DNA of 32,145 bases from Coriobacteriales bacterium (GCA_031288185.1 JAITRZ010000031.1:1-32145); one strand, 5' to 3'. Counted from the stretch's first letter, positions 25,623 through 32,145 are shown. A program made the numbers and translations. Notes: generated from the sequence alone by a model not told the origin.

Positions 25623-26558
25623 ATGAAAGACCTGGATAACACGGTAAGGGAATATCTGCAATTTTGCGCGCTGGTAAAAAAGTTAAGTACAAAGACGATA
25701 CGGGCTTATCGCTGCGATCTTGCGCAATTTAGCCGATGGCTCACAAAGCAAAGTCTCTGTTTTGGCAAGGAAAGCCTGCGAGCATATATTGCATTACTTA
25801 ATAGCAGTTTTAAGGCCAGTAGCGTAAAGCGCAAGATGGCATCCATCAGGGCCTTTGCCGGCTATCTTCAAGAGTATCGGGAGAGCCCCAGCCCCTTGTA
25901 TGGTCTGCGTATTTGCATAAAGGAGCCCAAGCGCCTTCCAAAGACCATCGCTACTGAAACCCTGAACAGTTTGTTTACCCGTCTTTACGCTGAGCAGTCC
26001 CTGCAAGGCAAGGCAAATGGGGTCAGATTGTCTCTGGCGCGCGATCGCGTCATCTTTGAACTGCTGATAGCAACCGGTATACGGGTGTCTGAGCTATGCG
26101 CGCTTGATGTAGACAGTCTTAGCCTATCTAACAAAACCGTGTTGATCATGGGAAAGGGAGCGAAGGAAAGGGTCGTGCAGATAGAAAATGAGAATACTAT
26201 TCTGGCGTTAACAACGTACCTACGCATACGAACAGAGTATCTTTTGGGACGCGCACAAGAAAGCAATCCCCTGTTGCTTAACCGATTTGGGGGACGCTTA
26301 TCGGATCAATCGGTGCGTAACCTCATCAGACAATGGGCCAGGCTCGCGGGCATAACCACAAGGATAACTCCGCACATGTTTCGACACACGTTTGCGACGT
26401 TACTGCTGGAAAGTGATGTTGATATTCGCTATATCCAGCGTTTTCTTGGTCACAGCTCAATAAAGACAACTGAAATATACACCCATGTGACAAGTCAAAA
26501 AATGCGTCATATTCTGCAAACAAGCAATCCAAGAGCATGCCTGGACGTAGCGGGGTAA
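25623..26558 (+). CDS. Tyrosine recombinase / integrase (XerC/D-like)
   Basis: A 311-residue site-specific recombinase. It has an N-terminal SAM-like core-binding domain (about 5-95: VREYLQFCALVKKLSTKTIR) and a C-terminal catalytic domain. The catalytic set is complete: Arg154 (TGIRVSELCAL), a Lys in MGKGAKERVV (Lys178), His251/Arg254 (PHMFRHTFATLLL), His277 (FLGHSSIKTT) and nucleophile Tyr286 (IYTHV). ATG 25623 is chosen because GAGGGTG lies just upstream; ATG 25605 is the alternative. It stands alone on the plus strand against minus-strand neighbours. Its size and layout suit XerC/D or a simple phase-variation invertase better than a phage integrase. Confidence 0.93.
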   Translation: MKDLDNTVREYLQFCALVKKLSTKTIRAYRCDLAQFSRWLTKQSLCFGKESLRAYIALLNSSFKASSVKRKMASIRAFAGYLQEYRESPSPLYGLRICIKEPKRLPKTIATETLNSLFTRLYAEQSLQGKANGVRLSLARDRVIFELLIATGIRVSELCALDVDSLSLSNKTVLIMGKGAKERVVQIENENTILALTTYLRIRTEYLLGRAQESNPLLLNRFGGRLSDQSVRNLIRQWARLAGITTRITPHMFRHTFATLLLESDVDIRYIQRFLGHSSIKTTEIYTHVTSQKMRHILQTSNPRACLDVAG

Positions 26559-26677
26559 ACATTGCTTGTGAGTGATAACTATAGATCACTTCCTCAGCCC
26601 TTATTGTAGCAATTGAGCCGCACGGCTGTCTCAGAGATAAAGGCTGTACTATGCGCAGTAGGTATCTCTTGGAGGAT

Positions 26678-27547
26678 TTAGGGTTCTTGCAACGGGCGAC
26701 TGCCGGACGGTTGGTTAATGCGATGGGCAATCAGGCCAGCATCAAAGCCATTGTCGATATTAACCACACTGACACCGCCAGCACAGGAATTAAGCATGCC
26801 CAAAAGTGCTGCCAGGCCGCCAAAGCTGGCACCGTAACCAATAGAGGTGGGCACGGCAATTACCGGCACGGCCACCAGGCCCGCCAACAATGAGGGTAAA
26901 GCTCCTTCCATGCCGGCCACAGCAACGATTGCGCGGGCGCTTTGCAGCAATTCAATCTGTTCCAGGAGACGGTGGACACCAGCAACGCCCACATCAACAA
27001 GCAAGGTGGTGCGCGAACCCATGATGCGCGCGGTAATCGCCGCCTCTTCGGCGACGGGCAGGTCGCTGGTGCCGGCGCAACAGACCAGCACCTGGCCTGC
27101 TCCACCTGAACCATTAAGGATGTGTACCGCGCGGCTGCCGTTGATGGCCAGGGGAGATGGGCGCCTATCGAGATAAAGGATGCCACAGGAAGGCACAAAG
27201 TGAGCATCAGGCGCGACCTGTGCCAGCGCATCGGCCTGCGCGGCGTTAGCCCGCGTAACCATGGCCACCCCGTGCTGGGCAACCAGGGCCATGGCGATGG
27301 CCACCACCTGCTTGGCAGTTTTGTACTCTCCATAGACAACTTCAGGAAAGCCGCAACGCTCGGCGCGCTTAAAGTCCAGGTTGGCAAAGGAGGCGAAATC
27401 AGCAAGCGGGGATGAAGGATGGGGAAAATCGTGCGCGAACGTCGCGTCGGGTGGCGTGGGCTTGGGCATCGCGCCGGTTGGGACGGACTGCATGTCAGGA
27501 GCTGTTGCTCCAACGCCCGGATCGCCTTGATTATCTTCTTTCATCAT
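26678..27547 (-). CDS. larB: LarB, nickel-pincer cofactor biosynthesis (P2CMN synthase)
   Basis: A 289-residue protein. LarB carboxylates and hydrolyses nicotinic acid adenine dinucleotide, the first step towards the nickel-pincer cofactor of lactate racemase-type enzymes. The conserved core has LDFKRAERCGFPEVVYGEYK, HGVAMVTRA, LVCCAGTSDLPVAEEAAITA, LLVDVGVAGVHRLL, VAVAGMEGALPSLLAGLV and the ending VPTSIGYGASFGGLAALLGM then LNSCAGGVSVVNIDNGFDAG. The first 50 residues are a Pro-rich extension of unknown role. No larA, larC or larE is present in the window, so the partner genes must lie elsewhere or the gene is orphaned. The start could be ATG 27547 or 27544. Confidence 0.93.
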   Translation of the reverse strand: MMKEDNQGDPGVGATAPDMQSVPTGAMPKPTPPDATFAHDFPHPSSPLADFASFANLDFKRAERCGFPEVVYGEYKTAKQVVAIAMALVAQHGVAMVTRANAAQADALAQVAPDAHFVPSCGILYLDRRPSPLAINGSRAVHILNGSGGAGQVLVCCAGTSDLPVAEEAAITARIMGSRTTLLVDVGVAGVHRLLEQIELLQSARAIVAVAGMEGALPSLLAGLVAVPVIAVPTSIGYGASFGGLAALLGMLNSCAGGVSVVNIDNGFDAGLIAHRINQPSGSRPLQEP

Positions 27548-27663
27548 GAACCCTGTCTGTTCTTTTAATGCGTGCGCTCATGCTCTACGCTCCCCTTTTG
27601 TAACTGCGTCACGTTACCTGCGCCGTGTGATATGTGCACGGAGCATGCTACCCAACAAAACAG

Positions 27664-27669
27664 TATAAT
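27664..27669 (+). promoter_or_regulatory. -10 box for the C39-like gene
   Basis: TATAAT on the plus strand lies in the divergent gap between larB and the C39-like gene, 102 bases before the chosen ATG. No clear -35 is visible. The leader between them can form GCTCTCAGC/GCTGTGAGC-type pairing. Confidence 0.4.
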
Positions 27670-27771
27670 GGCCGTAGCATAAAAAACCATGTAGGCTCTC
27701 AGCGTAGCTGCTGTGAGCGGCAAGCGCAAGCGTTGGTTGCAAGAAGGCACAACAGGGTTGGATTGAAGGCT

Positions 27772-28773
27772 ATGAATCAGTTTGCCGGTAGATACAGAAG
27801 CGGTGTTGGTCACCACCCGGTGATTTTGTTGCTAACGACCATTTTGGTAGCGGTCTTGATGCTGTCCGTAGGTTTAAGCCTGGTTGGCTTGAGCCAAGAC
27901 GTTTCTCAGTTGCCATCCGCCCAACAACACCAAATCGGCCTGGCAAAAACATACAGGGGTACAAGCCTGTTTTCTGTTTCTGAAGGTATCGTGAAGTTGG
28001 AACATGCACCTGGCGTACCGTCAATAGGTGTGCTGGGAGCGACCACAGCAGCAGATGATGACCTTGGAGTATCAGCTGTGAGGTCAGACGACGGCCTGTT
28101 TGCGCATATAAAAGCGGCTGATACCTTTTTTGCCGCTCAAAACAGCGAGCCTGACAACTATGTGGGGATACTTACCCAACGTATGGCCGAGCGCGCGACA
28201 GCCACGCAAGCCAGGGTTGTCCTTGATGTGCCGCTCATCAATCAATTTCCAGACTACCCAACCGGCTGTGAACTGGCCTCCACCACCATGCTCCTGCAAT
28301 ACTTTGGCGCTAACCTGACCATTCACCAGGTGGCCGCGAGCATACCGTATGCTGCTGACGGCGACCCCTCTACCGGCTTTGTTGGTAACCCACGGTTAAG
28401 CACCTCATCGTATAATGAACAAAGCGGGTGGACTATTTATCCAGAAAAACTAGCAGAATATATTGACGCACGTCTTGATGGCTCCCCGTTGGTTGTGGCG
28501 GACGCGCAAGTGGATACGCTTAAAGCGCACATCAGGGCTGGCCATCCGGTGATACTTTGGCTTATTGACAGGCAAATTGGCCCACACAACGTTGTGTTAA
28601 CCGGCTTTGATGCCGATGGCTTTTACATCAACGATCCCTACGTCAGCAAAAATCGTTATCTGGATGCCGCAGAATTTGCTCTTTCTTGGAACAATTACTC
28701 AAACAAAGCGTTGACCTTTATCCCCACCAAACCAAGCGTTGACCTTTATCCCCGTCTGGTACAACAACAATGA
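27772..28773 (+). CDS. Membrane-anchored C39-like cysteine peptidase-fold protein
   Basis: A 333-residue protein starting at ATG 27772, which has GAAGG just upstream and a start typical of a signal anchor: basic residues, then a hydrophobic helix (about 17-40). After a linker (41-145) comes a peptidase_C39_2 domain. VVLDVPLINQFPDYPTGCEL carries the catalytic Cys166, GPHNVVLTGF the His272, and YINDPY the Asn/Asp. The domain is predicted to lie outside the membrane. The longer open frame upstream (from 27634) has no ribosome site and overlaps the promoter. In this family some members cleave peptides and others are of unknown use; the substrate cannot be told from context. Confidence 0.87.
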   Translation: MNQFAGRYRSGVGHHPVILLLTTILVAVLMLSVGLSLVGLSQDVSQLPSAQQHQIGLAKTYRGTSLFSVSEGIVKLEHAPGVPSIGVLGATTAADDDLGVSAVRSDDGLFAHIKAADTFFAAQNSEPDNYVGILTQRMAERATATQARVVLDVPLINQFPDYPTGCELASTTMLLQYFGANLTIHQVAASIPYAADGDPSTGFVGNPRLSTSSYNEQSGWTIYPEKLAEYIDARLDGSPLVVADAQVDTLKAHIRAGHPVILWLIDRQIGPHNVVLTGFDADGFYINDPYVSKNRYLDAAEFALSWNNYSNKALTFIPTKPSVDLYPRLVQQQ

Positions 28774-28851
28774 CCACCCTGCCTCCACGTCCATCGTCTG
28801 CGACACATCGCGGATTTTCTGTTTCAGTTGCGTTGAGTTCCTTATAACAGC

Positions 28852-29916
28852 TTACACGTCCCCGTAACACACACGTGACGCACGTGTGTCGTGCAGGCTT
28901 CTCATAGCATGGGCCTTTAGTTTGTAAGCGTGGCCGTGTATAAGATGTCCCTTGTAGCTGGCAAGGCTGCTTGTAAGGTCTTTGAGCGCAATGGTGCCGC
29001 TGACATGGTCTTTGTGTAGTTTTCGTAAACGCCGTTTGTAGCGCAACTTTGATTGAGTCTTAAGCCTGCGAATGATCTTGCCTGTTTTGCCCAGGTAAAA
29101 CCGCCAACCCAAAAACTCGGTTCCATTGCGCAGAGGAAATATCTGGGTTTTCTCGTTTAAGGTCAGTTTGAGTTTACGTTGGGCAAAATCCCGTATCTGC
29201 ACAAGGCAAACCTGCAAAAATTTTTTATCACGGTGAAGCAAGATCAGGTCGTCCATATACCGCACATAGTGCTTGATGCGTAAAACTTCTTTGATAAAGC
29301 GGTCGAGCGGATCCAGATAGTAGATGGCAAAGCACTGGCTGGATTGATTGCCTAAAGGCAGGCCCTTGCCAGAAAGGCCCGCTGTTTCATAGCTATCTAT
29401 AAAATGAAACAGCAAGGCACGCGCATCTTTATCAGCAACGGCCTTTGTAAGCCTGTCTTTGAGTACCTGGTGATCAATATTGGCAAAGTATTTAGTAATA
29501 TCGCATTTAAGAAAATAGCCGGTCGCACCGTGCTGCTGGTAGTGCCGGTGCATAAACCTGCTAAGACGCTTTATGGCAAAATGCGTACCCTTACCAACCT
29601 GGCAGGCGGCATTATCATGGATGACGCGCTTTTGTAAAAGCGGCATCAGCACGGTATCGCACAAACAATGAAGCAACACCCTGTCTGGATATGAAGCCGC
29701 AAAGATGTCGCGGCGCTTGGGCTCATAAATAACAAAATCATAATAGCCGCGCATGACATAGGTCTTGTTTATCAGCCGCTGTTGCATGATGGCTAGATTG
29801 TTGGCCAAATCCATCTCAAACTTAATGACCTCGCTTTTATGGCGCTTGCCAAGACGGGCGCGAAGATGGGCCTGATATAAATTTTGAAAGTCGCAGATCT
29901 TTTCATAGTCCGTCAT
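28852..29916 (-). CDS. DGR reverse transcriptase
   Basis: A 354-residue reverse transcriptase with the seven palm and finger motifs. The most visible are KCDITKYFANID (catalytic Asp139), GLPLGNQSSQ (185-194, the GNxxSQ form that marks DGR-type enzymes instead of the group II intron form), YVRYMDDLILL (catalytic YMDD 220-223) and FLGWRF (268-273). The basic C-terminal part (280-340) resembles the thumb. There is no maturase, HNH or RNase H domain. ATG 29916 lacks an obvious ribosome site, which suggests low or coupled expression. The enzyme copies the TR RNA into cDNA with errors at adenines, acting together with the Avd-like protein, and the cDNA replaces VR. Confidence 0.97.
   Translation of the reverse strand: MTDYEKICDFQNLYQAHLRARLGKRHKSEVIKFEMDLANNLAIMQQRLINKTYVMRGYYDFVIYEPKRRDIFAASYPDRVLLHCLCDTVLMPLLQKRVIHDNAACQVGKGTHFAIKRLSRFMHRHYQQHGATGYFLKCDITKYFANIDHQVLKDRLTKAVADKDARALLFHFIDSYETAGLSGKGLPLGNQSSQCFAIYYLDPLDRFIKEVLRIKHYVRYMDDLILLHRDKKFLQVCLVQIRDFAQRKLKLTLNEKTQIFPLRNGTEFLGWRFYLGKTGKIIRRLKTQSKLRYKRRLRKLHKDHVSGTIALKDLTSSLASYKGHLIHGHAYKLKAHAMRSLHDTRASRVCYGDV
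28869..28889. repeat. Perfect hairpin at the 3' end of the RT gene
   Basis: ACACACGTG and CACGTGTGT are 9-base arms around ACG. The hairpin is within the last codons of the reverse transcriptase gene (residues before VCYGDV). It is not followed by a T run on either strand, so it is not a classical terminator. Confidence 0.8.
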
Positions 29917-30320
29917 AGAGGCAATCGTATATCCAATCGTGAAGCCTTGTGAGGAGAGGCTTCTGTGGGAAGGGAGGCTTTTGAGGGAAGCCTTCTAAGT
30001 GAGGGGAAGCAAGGCGAACAATGAAGGAGGAAACTAAGGGCGAAAAGCGTTGGCGGGAGGGGGATGTGAGCGTGGCCGCGTTAAGGCGGCGGCTCTTGTA
30101 CCCCTCAATCAGCGGTGAAAACAAACTTGTTGCGCTGTAGGACAGCTGTCCGCGTCCGCGCTGCCGCCAATAGGTATTTTTCCGAAAACGGCCGCCGTGA
30201 CGCTTGAAACCGGGCCGTTTTGCGAAAGGGAAACAGATTCCTTTATCCCTCACGCTGGCCGCTCCAGCTTAGGAAACGGCTTCTGGCTTGACACCTTTAC
30301 ATCATGTGCAAGGGTTGAGA
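29917..30320 (-). other. DGR spacer between template repeat and reverse transcriptase
   Basis: This 404-base stretch follows TR in the transcript. In the Bordetella phage DGR the RNA just downstream of TR is needed for cDNA priming and Avd/RT binding, so a functional RNA role is expected. It contains the 12-base palindrome GGACAGCTGTCC (30140-30151), the pairing CGGCGGCCGTTTTCGG / AAAACGGCCCGG region around 30185-30225, and a tract of repeated AAGCCTC/GAAGGCTTC units at 29938-30000. A GTG-started frame of 116 codons crosses it (30253 to 29903), but its product looks like translated structured RNA. Confidence 0.65.
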
Positions 30321-30432
30321 TAAATCGGGGCGGACACCGTTCGTGTTGTTCACGTTGTTGTTATTGACCGTGCCCGTAGAGGCGTTGACCTTAGCGGCCC
30401 TGTTAGTGTTGTTGCGCGGAGAGCGGAGCCAG
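30321..30432 (-). repeat. DGR template repeat (TR)
   Basis: A 112-base segment aligns without gaps to VR (31247-31358). In the target reading frame TR encodes WLRSPR, then NNTNRAAKVNASTGTVNNNN, then VNNTNGVRPDL, and ten of its codons are AAC, the codon best suited to yield diverse residues through adenine mutagenesis without stop codons. It is non-coding itself and lies between the Avd-like gene and the spacer. Homology to VR stops sharply at 30432. Confidence 0.97.
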
Positions 30433-30577
30433 ACACGCGGCACCACGACCATCCAATCTGTTCCCCAGAGAACAGCGGCGCAAGGAAAGATAAAACCTGT
30501 TGTGCCTGCTCTTGGTAGGAGCTATCACCTAAAACAGGCAACCTATCGCTTGCGTGCTGTCGTCCGCCTTGCCGTAT

Positions 30578-30976
30578 TTATGCCATGCGAAACCTGTTCT
30601 TGTCGCTTTTCATCCAGCCACCCAAAAGATATTGACAATCAGAGGTTTGCTTGGCTATCTGCTCATAGTGCCTGGGCAGTATGGCCTTAAGCTCCAGCGA
30701 TATTTGTGCAAAATAGGCCAGCAACTTAATCTGCGTAAGCGCCGTATGCTGAAAGTCGAGCCGCTTTTGGTACTTGGCCTTTGCGTCTGTGCCGCCAACA
30801 AAGGTCTCGTTAGCCAGATAGACGTTTTCAATAATACTCATGCAAAGGTTTTGCATACGGATGGTAAAAGTAAACCGGTATTGCTTGGGTGACTTTTGCG
30901 TAATGGTCATAACGTACTTGCACAGGTCTTTAGCCTTCATGACAATTGACAGTTCGCTTTGGTGCTTTTCAGCCAT
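30578..30976 (-). CDS. avd: Avd-like four-helix-bundle DGR accessory protein
   Basis: A 132-residue, Lys/Arg-rich, all-helical protein starting at ATG 30976 (MAEKHQSELSIVMKAKDLCK); the TTG 27 bases earlier is less likely. Segments such as ITQKSPKQYRFTFTIRMQNL, CMSIIENVYLANET and LTQIKLLAYFAQ match the four-helix bundle family (23S rRNA intervening-sequence-like) to which the DGR accessory variability determinant belongs. Avd forms a basic pentamer that binds the reverse transcriptase and the TR RNA. Its place directly before TR is the standard one. The ribosome site is weak. Confidence 0.93.
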   Translation of the reverse strand: MAEKHQSELSIVMKAKDLCKYVMTITQKSPKQYRFTFTIRMQNLCMSIIENVYLANETFVGGTDAKAKYQKRLDFQHTALTQIKLLAYFAQISLELKAILPRHYEQIAKQTSDCQYLLGGWMKSDKNRFRMA

Positions 30977-31096
30977 GGGGTTCCGTTCAGGTATATACAG
31001 CAAGGCGGACGACAGCCGCGCCGTTGGTGGGAACGAGGCCAGGACTTGTTGCCCGTTGCCTCTTGTTTGTCTTGCAGGTGGTTCTGCAGGGGGGCC

Positions 31097-31195
31097 CTAG
31101 GCTGCCTCGCGGCCTTCGCGCACATCTGGGCGCTTCGCGCCACCGGGGCAGAACCCCAAATTCTTATAACGGGGAGGCTCTTTATTTCGACTCAT
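31097..31195 (-). CDS. Small 32-residue ORF between target and Avd genes
   Basis: ATG 31195 is preceded by a perfect GAGGAG at six-base spacing, the strongest ribosome site of the cassette. The product, MSRNKEPPRYKNLGFCPGGA followed by KRPDVREGREAA, is basic and matches no family I know. It starts 31 bases after the target stop. It may be a genuine peptide, a leader coupling translation towards Avd, or chance. An in-gene hairpin (31129-31141) lies in it. Confidence 0.5.
   Translation of the reverse strand: MSRNKEPPRYKNLGFCPGGAKRPDVREGREAA
31129..31141 (-). promoter_or_regulatory. GC-rich minihairpin downstream of VR
   Basis: GGCGC-GAA-GCGCC on the minus strand contains GCGAAGC, known as an exceptionally stable DNA minihairpin. 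It lies 105 bases past the 3' end of VR. Several DGRs need a DNA hairpin/cruciform downstream of VR for efficient retrohoming, usually much closer than this. Confidence 0.35.
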
Positions 31196-31225
31196 TGTTT
31201 TCTCCTCAATTTCAGATTTAAAGAT

Positions 31226-32145
31226 TTAAGATGACAGATTCATACGAAAAGCGGGGCGGACACCGAGCGTGAGGAGCACGCTGATGCTATTGACCGTGCC
31301 CGTAGAGGCGTAGACCATAGCGGCCCCGATAGTGCTGCCGCGCGGAGAGCGGAGCCAGTAGTACGAGTTTGTCCCGGAGGTTCTTCGTGCGTTGGCATCA
31401 GCAAAGAGGACAACGCTGGATCCGTAGAGATTCTTGGTAAGATCCATGCTGGCAGCATCGGTGGTGCCTGTGCCGCAAACAATGGTGCGACTCACTTCTT
31501 CTTCGCTTAGGAAAAACAGCTTCTGGTTTGTTAGTTCATAGTAGCCGTTGTGGCCACTGTCAAGGGTGCCTCCTGTCTTATAGGGAGCGGTGCGCGTGTC
31601 GCTATAGCCAATCCTTGTATAGAGGGTGGTATCCAGTATCTTTGTCTTGATGTCTGTGAGGTTGTCGTAGCTGTAGGCATAGGTGCTACCGTTAAGGGAC
31701 GCCCTAAGTGCGCTACCATCCCAGCGGATGTCAGTGTCCCAGTTGGTGTTGGTTGCGTTGATTGCTTTGTTATCAATGATGTGTTCTGCGATGACGAGAG
31801 CATCGGTGTTACTTGCCTTGTAGAGGATGCGCCAATCAAAGCCTGAAGCATAGAAGGTATCACCACGCTTAAGGGTTGGAGAGGGCGCACGGGCAGCCTG
31901 AACATCAAAGGTGATGGTGTAGGCATCTGAGGTAAGGGTGGCTGTGCCGGTTGCACCTTGGGGGATGGATACCGTGGTATTTGCGCCTGATGATGATGTC
32001 AGCGTAGCACCGGTAGTACCTGCATCAAGGCTCCAGGTTGCAGAGGCATCACTGGTGCTGAAGTAGCGCACGGTAGGATAGCCTTGAGGGCTCGTGAGGT
32101 TAATGGTGTAGCTGGTGGAGGCAAGACCGGTGAAGTTTCCTGAGC
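31226..32145 (-). CDS. DGR target protein, partial (Ig-like plus DUF6273-type/C-type-lectin-like variable domain)
   Basis: The frame is open to the window edge, so the gene is 5'-truncated here; 305 codons are visible. Residues near the start (LASTSYTINLTSPQGYPTVR, ATWSLDAGTTGATLTS) look like a bacterial Ig-like repeat, suggesting an extracellular protein. From about LKRGDTFYASGFDWRILYKA onward it matches the DUF6273 pattern: DWRIL, SALRASLN, LFFLSEEEV, YYWLRSPRG and GVRPAFRM. The last 43 residues overlap VR. In VR, 12 residues (G, S, I, G, M, Y, S, I, S, L, L, L) replace template-encoded N, R or K residues. The conserved flanks WLRSPR and GVRP remain unchanged, as expected for a lectin-like scaffold with a variable binding face. 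The ligand is unknown. No C-terminal sortase signal follows. Confidence 0.93.
   Translation of the reverse strand, partial: SGNFTGLASTSYTINLTSPQGYPTVRYFSTSDASATWSLDAGTTGATLTSSSGANTTVSIPQGATGTATLTSDAYTITFDVQAARAPSPTLKRGDTFYASGFDWRILYKASNTDALVIAEHIIDNKAINATNTNWDTDIRWDGSALRASLNGSTYAYSYDNLTDIKTKILDTTLYTRIGYSDTRTAPYKTGGTLDSGHNGYYELTNQKLFFLSEEEVSRTIVCGTGTTDAASMDLTKNLYGSSVVLFADANARRTSGTNSYYWLRSPRGSTIGAAMVYASTGTVNSISVLLTLGVRPAFRMNLSS
31247..31358 (-). repeat. DGR variable repeat (VR)
   Basis: The VR forms the 3' end of the target gene, ending 21 bases before its stop triplet on the coding strand. Compared with TR it has 94 identities in 112 positions; all 18 changes sit where the TR coding strand has A. 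The invariant stretch GGTGTCCGCCCCG near its 3' end is the likely initiation-of-mutagenic-homing sequence. Two template-A differences beyond it (at 31247 and 31251) distinguish the VR and TR versions. Confidence 0.96.

Larger units (their letters stand above)
28852..32145 (-). other. Diversity-generating retroelement (DGR) cassette
   Basis: All parts needed for adenine-mutagenic retrohoming are present on the minus strand in the order target gene with VR, small ORF, Avd-like gene, TR, spacer and reverse transcriptase. The TR/VR pair differs only at template adenines (18 of 31; none at the other 81 positions). This pattern is diagnostic for DGRs and is not expected from ordinary divergence. 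The cassette runs off the window in the 5' part of the target gene. Confidence 0.97.

Noticed and set aside
27634-27771. 46-codon N-terminal extension of the C39-like protein
   Set aside because: It overlaps the TATAAT at 27664, has no ribosome site, and would place the signal anchor in the interior of the protein.
28852-29916. Group II intron or retron reverse transcriptase
   Set aside because: No maturase or HNH domain, no intron RNA domains V/VI, and no msr/msd. The GNQSSQ motif and the TR/VR pair identify a DGR enzyme.
29903-30253. 116-codon minus-strand open frame (GTG start) spanning the TR-RT spacer
   Set aside because: Arg/Lys/Pro/Leu-rich product with no family resemblance, no ribosome site, and it overlaps the RT start. 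It fits better as untranslated DGR RNA.
30350-30541. 63-codon minus-strand open frame crossing TR
   Set aside because: It reads TR in a different frame from the target and has no homology; TR is expected to be non-coding.

Overview
The window looks like a chromosomal segment of a Gram-positive, mid-to-high GC bacterium. A Coriobacteriia-type (Actinomycetota) gut or oral organism fits best. This is inferred from the very large MalT-type LuxR regulator, the FIST protein plus hybrid-kinase operon, a class B sortase, archaeal-type ApgM and an N-terminally processed PurF; no taxonomic marker was compared directly. Almost every gene is on the minus strand. The exceptions are a tyrosine recombinase, a C39-like protein and a decayed rhuM.

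Layout. Positions 1-1300 carry little intact coding sequence: a C13 tract, a frameshifted rhuM pseudogene and a KilA-N fragment, next to a tRNA-Ala(UGC). Then come rsgA, a trkH-type K+ transporter with an unusual C-terminal extension, and a small membrane protein (1467-5138). From 14183 down to 5584 runs a signalling operon in transcriptional order: FIST sensor, soluble hybrid kinase, 1337-residue membrane hybrid kinase, and a membrane protein resembling a kinase that has lost its catalytic motifs. Upstream is an 859-residue ATP-binding LuxR regulator with its own clear promoter. Positions 17064-18017 have no convincing gene but contain two strong long-range stem-loops. Next come ferritin, rsmA overlapping an FMN-reductase-like gene, apgM, and an operon of small membrane protein, sortase B and purF. 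A tyrosine recombinase, larB and a secreted C39-like protein follow.

The standout is at 28852-32145: a complete diversity-generating retroelement (DGR) on the minus strand. In transcriptional order it has a target gene (5' end outside the window) whose C-terminus is the variable repeat (VR), a 32-codon ORF, an Avd-like four-helix-bundle gene, the template repeat (TR), a roughly 400-base spacer and a reverse transcriptase with YMDD and a GNQSSQ motif. TR and VR align over 112 bases with 18 differences. Every one lies at an adenine of the TR coding strand, which is the signature of adenine-specific mutagenic retrohoming. The TR reads as a string of AAC codons in the target frame, and 12 residues of the displayed C-terminus differ from the template.

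A second window-wide trait is that many otherwise conserved proteins (RsgA, TrkH, RsmA, PurF, the FMN reductase, both smaller signalling proteins) carry extra low-complexity segments built from short direct DNA duplications. Intergenic regions also hold many two- or three-copy repeats.
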